A DNA stretch of 64,000 nucleotides, from assembly GCF_003208215.1 (NCBI RefSeq), contig NZ_QKLW01000001.1:124001-188000 (forward strand), written 5' to 3'. This DNA comes from Marinomonas alcarazii (GTDB lineage Bacteria; Pseudomonadota; Gammaproteobacteria; Pseudomonadales; Marinomonadaceae). The notes beneath the pieces were generated by a model, which was not told where the DNA came from, did not search any database, and was given only the letters and a program-made list of their open reading frames with translations. Shown here one piece after another: positions 47,356-57,262 of this stretch; position 1 is the stretch's first letter; each line of letters starts with the position of its first letter. Position numbers and translations under genes: made by a program.

Positions 47356-48840
47356 CTAATTCGTTTTGTAGAGCGTGCGTTCTACTGCTTCTTTCCAGCC
47401 TGCGTAGCTATTTATTAGGTCACTTTGTTTGCTAGTAGGTTCGATAATTTCAATATCACGTTTGAGTGAAGCGAGTTGTTCTCGGCTTGACCACCAACCT
47501 AACGCTCTGCCTGCTAAATAACCTGCGCCCATTGCTGATAGCTCTTCGGTAAGGCTGCGAATAACTGTTTTTTGTAACAGGTTTGCTTGTAATTTCATTA
47601 ACCAGTGATTTCGCGTGGGACCTCCGTCTACCAGTAATGTATCAAGTTTCACGCCGCCCATTTTTTCCATTAAATAGAAAACGTCAGCTACTTGAAACAC
47701 TATAGCTTCAAGTGCTGCTCTGGCTAGAATGGCAGGGCTGGAGTTGTCAGTTAAGCCTGTAATTAACCCCCGCGACTTTGAGTTCCAGTGTGGCGCACCT
47801 AAGCCTGAAAGTGCGGGAACGAAATAGACGCCATCATTATTTTTAGTGGACGCTGCTAAGTTCGAAAATTCGCTTAAGTCGCTGATACCTAGGAGCTTAG
47901 ACATAAAACCAACTCCTGCACCTGTGTGAGTAATGTTACCCTCAAGCGCATAGCTCAGAGCCCCATCATTCCAAGCAACTGTGCGTCCTAAGCTAAAATC
48001 TGTACTCTGGCTAAGTTCTGCTATAGGTGTCATTAACGAACTGCCTGTGCCATAGGTCGTCTTGATCGCTCCAGGGGAAAATCCACCTTGACCATAGAGT
48101 GCGGCATGTGAATCACCAATTTGCGATAGCAATGGAATACCATCGGCTAGATTGTCAAAGCCAAGTGTTTCTCCACGATGGCCAGAAGATGGCATGATGT
48201 TTGGCAAACAGGCTTTAGGGATGCCAAATACAGCGAGGAGTTCGTCATCCCAGCTTTGAGTGTAGATATTAAACAGCTGGGTTCGAGAAGCATTGGATAC
48301 GTCAGTACAGAATGTTTGTTTGCCACTTAGATTCCATGCTAACCAGGTATCGACAGTGCCAGCACAGAGCTCTCCGGATTCAGCACGAGACATGCCATCT
48401 GTTAAATTGTCTAGCATGTAGCGTAATTTTGCTGCTGGGAACAGAGGGTCGATTGGTAGGCCTGACTTTATTTGTACCCGTGATGCGTTATCACTCTTAG
48501 CCAGTGTTTCACAAAAAGGGGCTGACCGACGGCATTGCCAACTAACGAGAGGCGTAATAGCTTTACCTGTTGCTCGCTCCCACACCAAAATAGATTCACG
48601 CTGGTTACTAATGCCGATTGCTTTGACATCGGCATTAGGTATTTGCGCTAATGCTTGGTCAATGGCGCTAGATACAGCTGTTATTATTTCATTTGGATCT
48701 TGTTCTGACCAAGCCGCTTTAGGGTGGCTGATCGTCAGTGAAACGGATCCTTTAGCAATGATTTCTCCATTTTGGGTAATACAGACGGCTTTCGCGTTTG
48801 TAGTCCCTTCATCAATGGCGATAATTATGGGCACGGTCAT
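47356..48840 (-). CDS. FGGY-family carbohydrate kinase, probable D-apulose kinase
   Basis: A 494-residue FGGY kinase. N-terminal actin-like domain starts AIDEGTTNAKAV (phosphate loop), with ISNQRESILVWERATG, VDTWLAWNLSG and the catalytic base region LLSQIGDSHAALYGQG; C-terminal domain has TGSSLM, FVPALSGLGAPHW, LDTLLVDGGPTRNHWLMKLQANLL and AMGAGYLAGRALGWW. General layout resembles glycerol kinase, but the locus holds a split transketolase, an RpiB-type isomerase and a sugar ABC system, as in D-apiose pathways where a kinase of this family makes apulose 4-phosphate. The substrate is inferred from context. Confidence 0.78.
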   Translation of the reverse strand: MTVPIIIAIDEGTTNAKAVCITQNGEIIAKGSVSLTISHPKAAWSEQDPNEIITAVSSAIDQALAQIPNADVKAIGISNQRESILVWERATGKAITPLVSWQCRRSAPFCETLAKSDNASRVQIKSGLPIDPLFPAAKLRYMLDNLTDGMSRAESGELCAGTVDTWLAWNLSGKQTFCTDVSNASRTQLFNIYTQSWDDELLAVFGIPKACLPNIMPSSGHRGETLGFDNLADGIPLLSQIGDSHAALYGQGGFSPGAIKTTYGTGSSLMTPIAELSQSTDFSLGRTVAWNDGALSYALEGNITHTGAGVGFMSKLLGISDLSEFSNLAASTKNNDGVYFVPALSGLGAPHWNSKSRGLITGLTDNSSPAILARAALEAIVFQVADVFYLMEKMGGVKLDTLLVDGGPTRNHWLMKLQANLLQKTVIRSLTEELSAMGAGYLAGRALGWWSSREQLASLKRDIEIIEPTSKQSDLINSYAGWKEAVERTLYKTN

Positions 48841-50507
<1,667 letters not shown>

Positions 50508-50585
50508 TTGCGAATCGATATAAATGGACTGGTTACTGTTAGCCAGTCCGTTATTTCAAACAAGACTTAGTATTTAGGTGTGACC

Positions 50586-51170
50586 ATGCTTACTTTAACC
50601 AAAGCCTTAAAGTTCACGATGTTATGCGCAATGGTGATTGGAGTCAGTGCCTGTAAAGTCGTCAAACTAGACGAAAACAACAAGCCAATTATTCCAATGA
50701 GTGCGGCAGAAGCTTCGAAGATCAAAAATATGGAGCCGGATGTCATTGCTCAAAAACTCTGGCCGCAAGTTACTGCGCAATACCAGGACGCAGAATCCAT
50801 TGACCGTTTAGATTTTTCTGTCGATACGAGTACGTTCGTTAAGGTCGACGGAACTGTTACCGATTTCCAACCTAGTGCGCTGGGTAACAAGATGACAGTC
50901 AGTTCTGGTGATTACGTTATTCCGCTTCAACTTGGACCTGTAGTTAGAGGTAATACAATCCGTGATGCATTGGATTTTATTAGCTTCGACCAATTTAAAA
51001 ATCAAGTGCAGTATGCCCGTTTATCTAAGGAGCTTAGTAAGCAAGCTCTGTCTCATATTGATGCACCAGACGAAAGTTGGGTTAGCTCTAAAATAGACCT
51101 GATTGCGGCGATTACACTGAAAAACGGACAAATTGTCTCTGCTGTGCCACTCAAAATGGCTAGGAGATAA
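50586..51170 (+). CDS. DUF2291-family lipoprotein
   Basis: A 194-residue protein with a lipoprotein signal peptide ending in VSAC (lipid-carrying Cys about residue 23), then a mature domain with MEPDVIAQKLWPQV, DLDFSV-like beta strands and YVIPLQLGPVVRGNTIRDALDFISFDQF. This matches the DUF2291 family, which recurs in pentose ABC operons between the binding protein and the ATPase. Its role is unknown; a membrane-anchored helper for the transporter is an inference. ATG 50586 has a better-spaced TAGG than the GTG at 50580. It ends 3 bases before the ATPase start. Confidence 0.78.
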   Translation: MLTLTKALKFTMLCAMVIGVSACKVVKLDENNKPIIPMSAAEASKIKNMEPDVIAQKLWPQVTAQYQDAESIDRLDFSVDTSTFVKVDGTVTDFQPSALGNKMTVSSGDYVIPLQLGPVVRGNTIRDALDFISFDQFKNQVQYARLSKELSKQALSHIDAPDESWVSSKIDLIAAITLKNGQIVSAVPLKMARR

Positions 51171-51173
51171 ACC

Positions 51174-52688
51174 ATGATGATCGATGACGATATTATTTTA
51201 AAAGCCGAAAAAGTCTCAATGCTGTTTCCTGGCACAAAAGCCTTGAATAATGTGGATTACAAGGTTTATCGCGGTGCCGTAAATGTACTGATTGGTGAAA
51301 ATGGCGCTGGTAAATCCACCTTGATGAAAATCATTGCTGGTGTCCAACAGCCTACGGAAGGACATTTATTTTTAGAGGGGCAGCCTATTCATATGGCGAG
51401 CACGCGAGTTGCGGCTGGCCTCGGTATTGGGATGGTTCATCAAGAGCTGAATCTTTCAGAAAACCTAACGGTAGCTGAAAACCTCTTCTTGGGGCGGGAA
51501 GTTCAAAAAGGTCTTACGCCAATTAATAATGCAGAGCAACGTAAAGTGACTATGGAAGCAATGGCTCGCCTGAAGCAAAACATTGACCCTGATGAAGTTG
51601 TGCACAATTTAAAAGTAGGGCAAAAGCAATTGGTTGAAATTGCTAAAGCGCTTATTGGCGATATAAAGATTTTAATCTTGGATGAACCGACTTCGGCATT
51701 GAGTAAAAAAGAAGTTCAGATCCTATTTGATGTGATTCGTGACTTAACGTCTCAAGGAATCACCATTCTATACATATCACATCGATTAGAAGAGTTAATG
51801 GAGATTGGCACTCACATTACGATATTACGAGATGGTAATTTTCAATCGGAAGCCAAAGTCGAAGATATTGATGTTCCTTGGATCGTTAGAGAAATGCTGG
51901 GTAGCGATCCGGTGAGTGATTTCTTACCGCCAAACCGACAGTTTGGTAAAAATGTTATGGAAGCCAAGAATATCACCTATGTCGATAAGTCTGAACGAAC
52001 TTTGGTTGATGATGCTTCGTTCGAGCTTAAGGCTGGAGAAATTGTCGGGATCTATGGGCTGATGGGCGCAGGTAGAACCGAAATGTTTGAATGTATTTTA
52101 GGTAAAACCACCTATCAAGGCACCATCCTCATTGATGAGGTGCCAATCCATTCCAAAATGAAAACAGCACAACGAATTAAATTGGGCGTTGGATTGGTGC
52201 CAGAAGATCGTAAGCAATCGGGCATTTTTCCAGTCAGTTCTGTTTCTAATAACCTCAGCGTTGCTAGCCTATGGAAACGATTAAAATTCCGAGTCATTGC
52301 GGATAAAGATGAATGCGAAGCGGTGAAAAAAACCATTGCAGACCTATCCATTAAAGTTTCATCACCAACGGTAGAAATACAGGCGCTGAGTGGCGGTAAT
52401 CAGCAGAAAGTCGTCATCGGACGGTCACTGCTTACTGAACCTAAAGTCTTGCTTCTAGATGAACCAACGCGGGGCATTGATATTGGGGCGAAAAGCGATG
52501 TGTTTGAAATGATGGTGAAACTATCAGAAATGGGAATTGGAATCTTGTTCTCGACTTCTGATTTAAAAGAAATTATGGCCATTTCTGATCGCATACTCGT
52601 GATGTCGAATGGAAAAATTACCGCCAATGTTGAGCGTAGTAAAACCAATGAAGAAGAATTGGTTTTTGCTAGTGCACAAGGATTTTAA
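51174..52688 (+). CDS. Sugar ABC transporter ATP-binding protein (RbsA-like)
   Basis: A 504-residue double ATPase. First half: GENGAGKST, signature LKVGQKQLVEIAKAL (variant) and LILDEPTSALSKKE; second half: GLMGAGRTE in place of Walker [14 protein letters not shown] and [15 protein letters not shown]. It pairs with the permease two bases downstream. Two adjacent ATG codons could each serve as the start. The gene is intact and of normal length. Confidence 0.93.
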   Translation: MMIDDDIILKAEKVSMLFPGTKALNNVDYKVYRGAVNVLIGENGAGKSTLMKIIAGVQQPTEGHLFLEGQPIHMASTRVAAGLGIGMVHQELNLSENLTVAENLFLGREVQKGLTPINNAEQRKVTMEAMARLKQNIDPDEVVHNLKVGQKQLVEIAKALIGDIKILILDEPTSALSKKEVQILFDVIRDLTSQGITILYISHRLEELMEIGTHITILRDGNFQSEAKVEDIDVPWIVREMLGSDPVSDFLPPNRQFGKNVMEAKNITYVDKSERTLVDDASFELKAGEIVGIYGLMGAGRTEMFECILGKTTYQGTILIDEVPIHSKMKTAQRIKLGVGLVPEDRKQSGIFPVSSVSNNLSVASLWKRLKFRVIADKDECEAVKKTIADLSIKVSSPTVEIQALSGGNQQKVVIGRSLLTEPKVLLLDEPTRGIDIGAKSDVFEMMVKLSEMGIGILFSTSDLKEIMAISDRILVMSNGKITANVERSKTNEEELVFASAQGF

Positions 52689-52690
52689 TT

Positions 52691-53761
52691 ATGCAGACAA
52701 ATACAACAACAATGAAAAAAGCATCAGGAATTAACGCGAGCCACGTTGGCCTAGTACTCTTAAAAATGCGGACCTTTATCGCACTTTTTGCCATTGCTGG
52801 TTTTTTCGCATTTACTGTAGATGGCTTTTTAGCGCCAGCGAGTTTGATCATTATGATCAAGCATATCTCTATTAATGCCTTGTTAGCACTTGGGATTACC
52901 TTTGTCATTATTACCGCTGGCATCGATTTATCGATCGGCGCCATCTTGGGGTTTTGTGGCATGGTTGCAGGCTATCTCATTTCACAAGGTATCGTTTTAC
53001 CGATGTTTGGGATCGCTATTTTTCCGAGCGTTTGGCTAATCGTGCCACTGGTGCTCGTCGTAGGGGGATTAATTGGCGCCGCCAATGGCTTCATCATAAC
53101 TCGGTTTAATGTGGCTCCGTTCATTTGTACATTGGGCACTATGTACATTATTCGTGGCGCAGCGCTTCTGGTTTCCGGTGGTGAAACCTTTCCTGGTCTA
53201 CAAGGTAATCCTGAATTAGGTAATACAGGTTTTGACTTGATTGGTTCTGGCTCATTGTTTGGTGTGCCTTTCACAATTTGGTTGATGTTCATCGTTGCCG
53301 GAATCATTGCTTATATTGCTAGAAAGCTGCCGTTTGGTCGTCATGTGTACGCGATTGGCGACAACGAGCGTGCGGCTGAATTGTCTGGCATCAAAGTGAA
53401 CAATGTAAAAATCTGGGTTTATACCATTGCCGGATTATGTGCTGCTCTTGCCGGCATTGTTGTTACCTCGCAGTTAGTTGCGAGTCACCCTTCTACAGGT
53501 AATGCATTTGAAATGAATGCCATTGCTGCTGTAGTGCTTGGTGGTACGTCATTGGCAGGCGGTCGAGGCACCATCAGCGGAACATTAATCGGTGCGTTTG
53601 TCATCGGTATTCTTGCTGACGGCTTGGTAATGATGGGCGTGAGTGAATTCTGGCAGATGGTCATCAAAGGCATCGTTATTATTGTGGCGGTCGTGATTGA
53701 CCAGATGCAAAGCAAGATGCAATACAAAGCAGCGATAAGCTCTCAAGCCAATAATGAATAA
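52691..53761 (+). CDS. Sugar ABC transporter permease (RbsC-like)
   Basis: A 356-residue inner-membrane permease with about ten hydrophobic segments, the signature FVIITAGIDLSIGAILGFCGMVA, AANGFIITRFNVAPFICTLGTMYIIRGAAL, YAIGDNERAAELSGIKV and the ATPase-contact loop EMNAIAAVVLGGTSLAGGRGTISGT. It completes the transporter of the apiose-type locus; a terminator-like hairpin follows. Confidence 0.93.
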   Translation: MQTNTTTMKKASGINASHVGLVLLKMRTFIALFAIAGFFAFTVDGFLAPASLIIMIKHISINALLALGITFVIITAGIDLSIGAILGFCGMVAGYLISQGIVLPMFGIAIFPSVWLIVPLVLVVGGLIGAANGFIITRFNVAPFICTLGTMYIIRGAALLVSGGETFPGLQGNPELGNTGFDLIGSGSLFGVPFTIWLMFIVAGIIAYIARKLPFGRHVYAIGDNERAAELSGIKVNNVKIWVYTIAGLCAALAGIVVTSQLVASHPSTGNAFEMNAIAAVVLGGTSLAGGRGTISGTLIGAFVIGILADGLVMMGVSEFWQMVIKGIVIIVAVVIDQMQSKMQYKAAISSQANNE

Positions 53762-53775
53762 AATTTTTTAAACAA

Positions 53776-53803
53776 GGGCCGGCGCTTTGCCGGACATTTT
53801 TTA
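53776..53803 (+). terminator. Terminator after the sugar permease
   Basis: CCGGC (53779-53783) pairs with GCCGG (53789-53793); ACATTTTTT follows. The short stem makes it moderate, but it separates the transporter operon from the next promoter. Confidence 0.6.
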
Positions 53804-53810
53804 AACATTC

Positions 53811-53842
53811 AGAATATATATTCTGTGTAGAATAAATAACGA
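53811..53842 (+). promoter_or_regulatory. Operator upstream of the split transketolase genes
   Basis: The perfect palindrome AGAATATATATTCT (53811-53824, flanked by C and G) is identical to the one before iolC. A partial repeat AGAATAAATAACGA follows at 53829-53842. It lies 27 bases before the transketolase start. Confidence 0.7.
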
Positions 53843-53850
53843 GATACGAG

Positions 53851-54681
53851 ATGAATCCATATAATCTATCTACAGCAGACTTGAAAAAGAAGGCGAACGA
53901 TGTGCGCAAACGCATCATAGTGCTGAACTCGGAAAGCCCTGCCGGTGGTCATACTGGTGCAGATCTTTCCCAAGTTGAGATGGTTACTTCGCTGTATTTT
54001 CGAGTTTTGGACTGCGCACCTGACCGCCTAGAAGATCAGGAACGTGATATTTACATTCAATCAAAAGGCCATGCCGTAGGAGGCTTGTACTGCGTATTAG
54101 CAGAAGCTGGTTACTTTCCTACCGAGTGGCTACCAAGCTATCAGCATGCAGATTCAAAACTGCCAGGTCATCCTGTTAGACAGAAAACGCCAGGCGTTGA
54201 ATTGAATACGGGTGCCCTAGGGCATGGCCTGCCTGTTGCTGTTGGCCTTGCTATTGCTGCTAAACGTTCTGGCAGTAAGCGAAAAATTTATGTACTTACG
54301 GGAGATGGTGAACTAACAGAAGGCAGTAACTGGGAGGCGGCGCTTGTCGCTGCACATTATGGTCTAGATAACCTAATCATTATTAATGACAAGAATAAAT
54401 TGCAGTTAGCGGGTTACACCAAAGACATCATGAATACCGATCCTCTGGCAGAAAAATGGAAAGCCTTTGGTATGCAAGTTACCGAGTGTGAAGGTAATGA
54501 TGTTGAAGCGGTTGTCTCTACCTTAGAAAACCTGAAGCAAGAAGGTAAACCGAACGTCATTATCTCGAATACCACTAAGGGGGCTGGTGTTTCTTTTATT
54601 GCGGGGCGCCCTGAGTGGCATCACCGTGTTCCTAAAGGAGACGAAGTAACACACGCACTGGAGGAGCTATCAAATGTCTAG
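53851..54681 (+). CDS. aptA: Transketolase N-terminal subunit, probable apulose-4-phosphate transketolase A
   Basis: A 276-residue protein equal to the N-terminal (ThDP pyrophosphate-binding) half of transketolase: SPAGGHTGADLSQVE, DIYIQSKGHAVGGLYCVL, GHGLPVAVGLAIAAKRSG, and the ThDP motif GDGELTEGSNWEA (from residue 151) ending in INDKNKLQ. Split transketolases serve several sugar pathways; here the isomerase, FGGY kinase and ABC system match the D-apiose pathway, in which AptA/AptB convert apulose 4-phosphate plus glyceraldehyde 3-phosphate to DHAP and xylulose 5-phosphate. The last eight bases overlap the next gene. Confidence 0.8.
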   Translation: MNPYNLSTADLKKKANDVRKRIIVLNSESPAGGHTGADLSQVEMVTSLYFRVLDCAPDRLEDQERDIYIQSKGHAVGGLYCVLAEAGYFPTEWLPSYQHADSKLPGHPVRQKTPGVELNTGALGHGLPVAVGLAIAAKRSGSKRKIYVLTGDGELTEGSNWEAALVAAHYGLDNLIIINDKNKLQLAGYTKDIMNTDPLAEKWKAFGMQVTECEGNDVEAVVSTLENLKQEGKPNVIISNTTKGAGVSFIAGRPEWHHRVPKGDEVTHALEELSNV

Positions 54682-55633
54682 TAGCGAACATTTAGCAAGT
54701 GTCATGGTTGAAGAGTTTATTCGCGCTGTTGAACAAGGCGTTGATCTTGTACCAGTGGTTGCTGATTCTACTTCAACCGCAAAAATTAAGCCTTTTGTAG
54801 AGAAATTCCCCGATAGATTGGTGAATGTTGGGATCGCTGAACAGGTTATGATTGGTACGGCTGCTGGCTTAGCGTTAGGTGGCAAAGTCGCGGTAACTTG
54901 TAATGCGGCTCCCTTTCTCATCTCCCGTGGAAATGAACAGGTCAAAGTTGATATTTGTTATAACAATACTAATGTTAAATGCTTCGGTTTGAATGCCGGC
55001 GCGAGTTATGGGCCTTTGGCGAGTACTCACCATAGTATTGATGACATTTCTGTGATGCGTGGCTTTGGTAATATTGAAATTTATGCGCCAGGTACACCAG
55101 AACAGTGCCGACAAATTATCCGCTATGCACTTGAAAAAATCGGCCCTGTTTATATTCGATTAGATGGTAAAGCGCTACCTGAATCAATGCCGGAAAACTA
55201 CCGCTTTTTACCTGGAGCGATTAATGTTTTGGCTGAAGGTAAGCAGGTGGTTTTAGTCGCCATGGGGTCAACCTTACACGAAATTGTTGATGCTGCTGCA
55301 CGGCTAAAAGAAGAAGGTATTAGTGTGGGGGTTATTGGTGTGGCATCTATTCGTCCGTGCGATACCTCAGCATTGGCTCGAGAATTGGCTAAGTATAAAT
55401 CGGTCATTACCGTTGAAGAACACAACGTTAATGGTGGGTTAGGTTCATTAGTAGCGGAAGTTATGGCCGAAAATGGCCTAGCGGCTAGGTTACAGCGTCT
55501 TGGCTTTAAAGATGGTGAATATGCCATAGCCGCAGACCGCACGAGTATGCGTAAACACCACGGCTTAGATTCTGAGAGTATTTGCAGCGATGTTCGTCAG
55601 CTTTTAAATAGAAAAGTAGAAGCAACCGCCTAA
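54674..55633 (+). CDS. aptB: Transketolase C-terminal subunit, probable apulose-4-phosphate transketolase B
   Basis: A 319-residue partner subunit with the pyrimidine-binding domain (residues 1-165) and the transketolase C-terminal domain (about 185-310). The catalytic Glu is E56 in VNVGIAEQVMIGTAAG; YGPLASTHHSIDDISVMRG and VYIRLDGK are conserved blocks; VITVEEHNVNGGLGSLVAEV lies in the C-domain. It starts inside the end of aptA (ATG at 54674), so the two are translationally coupled. Specificity is inferred from the locus. Confidence 0.8.
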   Translation: MSSSEHLASVMVEEFIRAVEQGVDLVPVVADSTSTAKIKPFVEKFPDRLVNVGIAEQVMIGTAAGLALGGKVAVTCNAAPFLISRGNEQVKVDICYNNTNVKCFGLNAGASYGPLASTHHSIDDISVMRGFGNIEIYAPGTPEQCRQIIRYALEKIGPVYIRLDGKALPESMPENYRFLPGAINVLAEGKQVVLVAMGSTLHEIVDAAARLKEEGISVGVIGVASIRPCDTSALARELAKYKSVITVEEHNVNGGLGSLVAEVMAENGLAARLQRLGFKDGEYAIAADRTSMRKHHGLDSESICSDVRQLLNRKVEATA

Positions 55634-55671
55634 ATTTGTTATCACTTTAGAGTGTCCTTTGGAGAATAAAA

Positions 55672-56244
55672 ATGAAATTAATAAAAGACAAAAAGATTTT
55701 AGTTGCAGCCGATTGGGCTGGTTTTCCGCTTAAAGAAGTTATTGTTAAGTATTTGGAAAGCAAAGGTTGGGAAGTAACGGATATTGGCGTAAAAGACCCA
55801 GATGATCCAAACGTGGAAATGTTTCACCGCATTGGTTTACGTGCAGGCTCGATGATCACTGAAAAAGAGTTCGAACGTGCGATTATTTTCTGTGGTACTG
55901 GTATGGGCGTTCATTTGGCTGCGGCTAAGTGTCCTGGTGTTCGTTGTGGCGTAGTAGAAAGTGTTCCTGCTGCTCGTCGTTGTGTCATTGGTAATGATGT
56001 TAACGTGTTGTCTCTGGGTGCATGGTATGTCGCGCCAGAAATGGGCAAGGCAGCCGTTGATGCGTTCTTGAGCACAAAATTTGGCGATGATCACGAATGG
56101 TGGCCAGACTTTTATGAATATCACAAAATTGCCGTTGATGAGATGGAAGCATTTGATTATGACGAATACAAAGCTAATAACTTTGAAGTGCACAAATTAG
56201 GTGACTTGACTCTAAGCTTAGTGGATCGACCTGAAGAGTCATAA
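55672..56244 (+). CDS. apsI: RpiB/LacAB-family sugar isomerase, probable D-apiose isomerase
   Basis: A 190-residue protein of the RpiB fold: VAADWAGFPLKEVIVKYLESKGWEVTDIG, the active-site Cys74 in IIFCGTGMGVHLAAAKCPGVRCGV and NDVNVLSLGAWYVAPEMGKAAVDAFL. It is about 40 residues longer than ribose-5-phosphate isomerase B, with an extra C-terminal part (EWWPDFYEYHKIAVDEME...). D-apiose isomerases that act on the free sugar belong to this longer group. With the FGGY kinase and split transketolase it completes the apiose route. Last gene of the operon. Confidence 0.75.
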   Translation: MKLIKDKKILVAADWAGFPLKEVIVKYLESKGWEVTDIGVKDPDDPNVEMFHRIGLRAGSMITEKEFERAIIFCGTGMGVHLAAAKCPGVRCGVVESVPAARRCVIGNDVNVLSLGAWYVAPEMGKAAVDAFLSTKFGDDHEWWPDFYEYHKIAVDEMEAFDYDEYKANNFEVHKLGDLTLSLVDRPEES

Positions 56245-56262
56245 TCCTCGTTAGTTACTTTT

Positions 56263-56286
56263 AAAGCGCCCATCAGGGCGCTTTTC
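56263..56286 (+). terminator. Terminator of the transketolase-isomerase operon
   Basis: AAAGCGCCC pairs with GGGCGCTTT over the loop ATCA, followed by T-rich sequence. Confidence 0.85.
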
Positions 56287-56370
56287 GTTTGAGCACCACA
56301 AAAGGTCAGTATTTCTTTTACTGTTTTTGTTATTCTGCTTTTTTATGGATGTTTATAGATAGGACGTAAG

Positions 56371-57036
56371 ATGCTTGGTCGAGTTACTTTGCTTGTTTTT
56401 CTATTGTTATTCAGCCGAGTTTTATTCGCTGAAGTGCTTGTCTTCCCAGAAATCGATGGTGCTATTTTTCCTCAGTTAAGCCGAGAGGAAATGGCGTTGA
56501 TGGAAAGGGAAGACTTGAAAAAATTGAGTGCGGAGAATTTGCATACCGCATCTGGAATATCTTCCTTTATCCAGTTGGTCACTGGCGAAAAAGTGAAAGC
56601 ACCACACATAACAATCGCTTTTACTAAGCAGGATTATATCGACAATATTTTGAGTCTAGATAGGTGGCTGCTAAAGAACATTGATAAGTCCAATGACGCG
56701 AGAGCGGTTTCTTTGGTTAAAAAAGACCCTGTTCGAATAATGATTTCCGATATTGTTGTTTCTGAGGGAGGCGCCTCTTGTGAAGCTCGACCTATTACTG
56801 AGACTTTGTACGTTGGCGACGTACACAAATTTGAAGTGGGTTGTGAGTTAGACCGAAAACGAGACAACGTTCTACAGGCCAGTTTTCTATTGAGTTATTC
56901 TGCTAATTATTCTTTTCGCACGATAGGTCGTCAATTACAGGCTATTGATATTTTTGCTAGCGAGCCTCGGTCTTTCCTGCATACATTCGAAGGCAATACT
57001 TCCGTTAAAATGAAGGTTACCTATAAGCCAATATGA
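56371..57036 (+). CDS. Exported protein of unknown function
   Basis: A 221-residue protein with a signal peptide (residues 1-20, ending LFAE) and a mature part with no family I recognise. It contains two Cys (GGASCEARP and FEVGCELD, about 30 residues apart) that could form a disulfide, in a beta-rich stretch LYVGDVHKFEVGCEL. It stands alone between the apiose-type locus and the sulfatase gene. A short promoter gap with TAGGACG precedes the ATG. No function is proposed. Confidence 0.65.
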   Translation: MLGRVTLLVFLLLFSRVLFAEVLVFPEIDGAIFPQLSREEMALMEREDLKKLSAENLHTASGISSFIQLVTGEKVKAPHITIAFTKQDYIDNILSLDRWLLKNIDKSNDARAVSLVKKDPVRIMISDIVVSEGGASCEARPITETLYVGDVHKFEVGCELDRKRDNVLQASFLLSYSANYSFRTIGRQLQAIDIFASEPRSFLHTFEGNTSVKMKVTYKPI

Positions 57037-57262
57037 CTTTTGAGTGAGAGGTTTTTTTTATGGCTTCTAGAGAAGGACAAGACATTGTGCGGGGAGAAGG
57101 TTCGAAACCTACATGGCTTGATTAAAGGGCATCGAGCCTTACTTTTGTTATCATTCGATATCATGAATGCATGAGTTCAATATTAAGGTCTTGATCAATA
57201 TCAACTTACTGATAGTTTAGTAATTAATAAAAATAACACACAGCTAGTCAGTGGATGTATCT

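Noticed and set aside
47356..48840. Glycerol kinase
   Set aside because: The fold is shared with glycerol kinase, but no glpF, glpD or glpR is nearby, and the locus carries sugar isomerase and transketolase genes instead.
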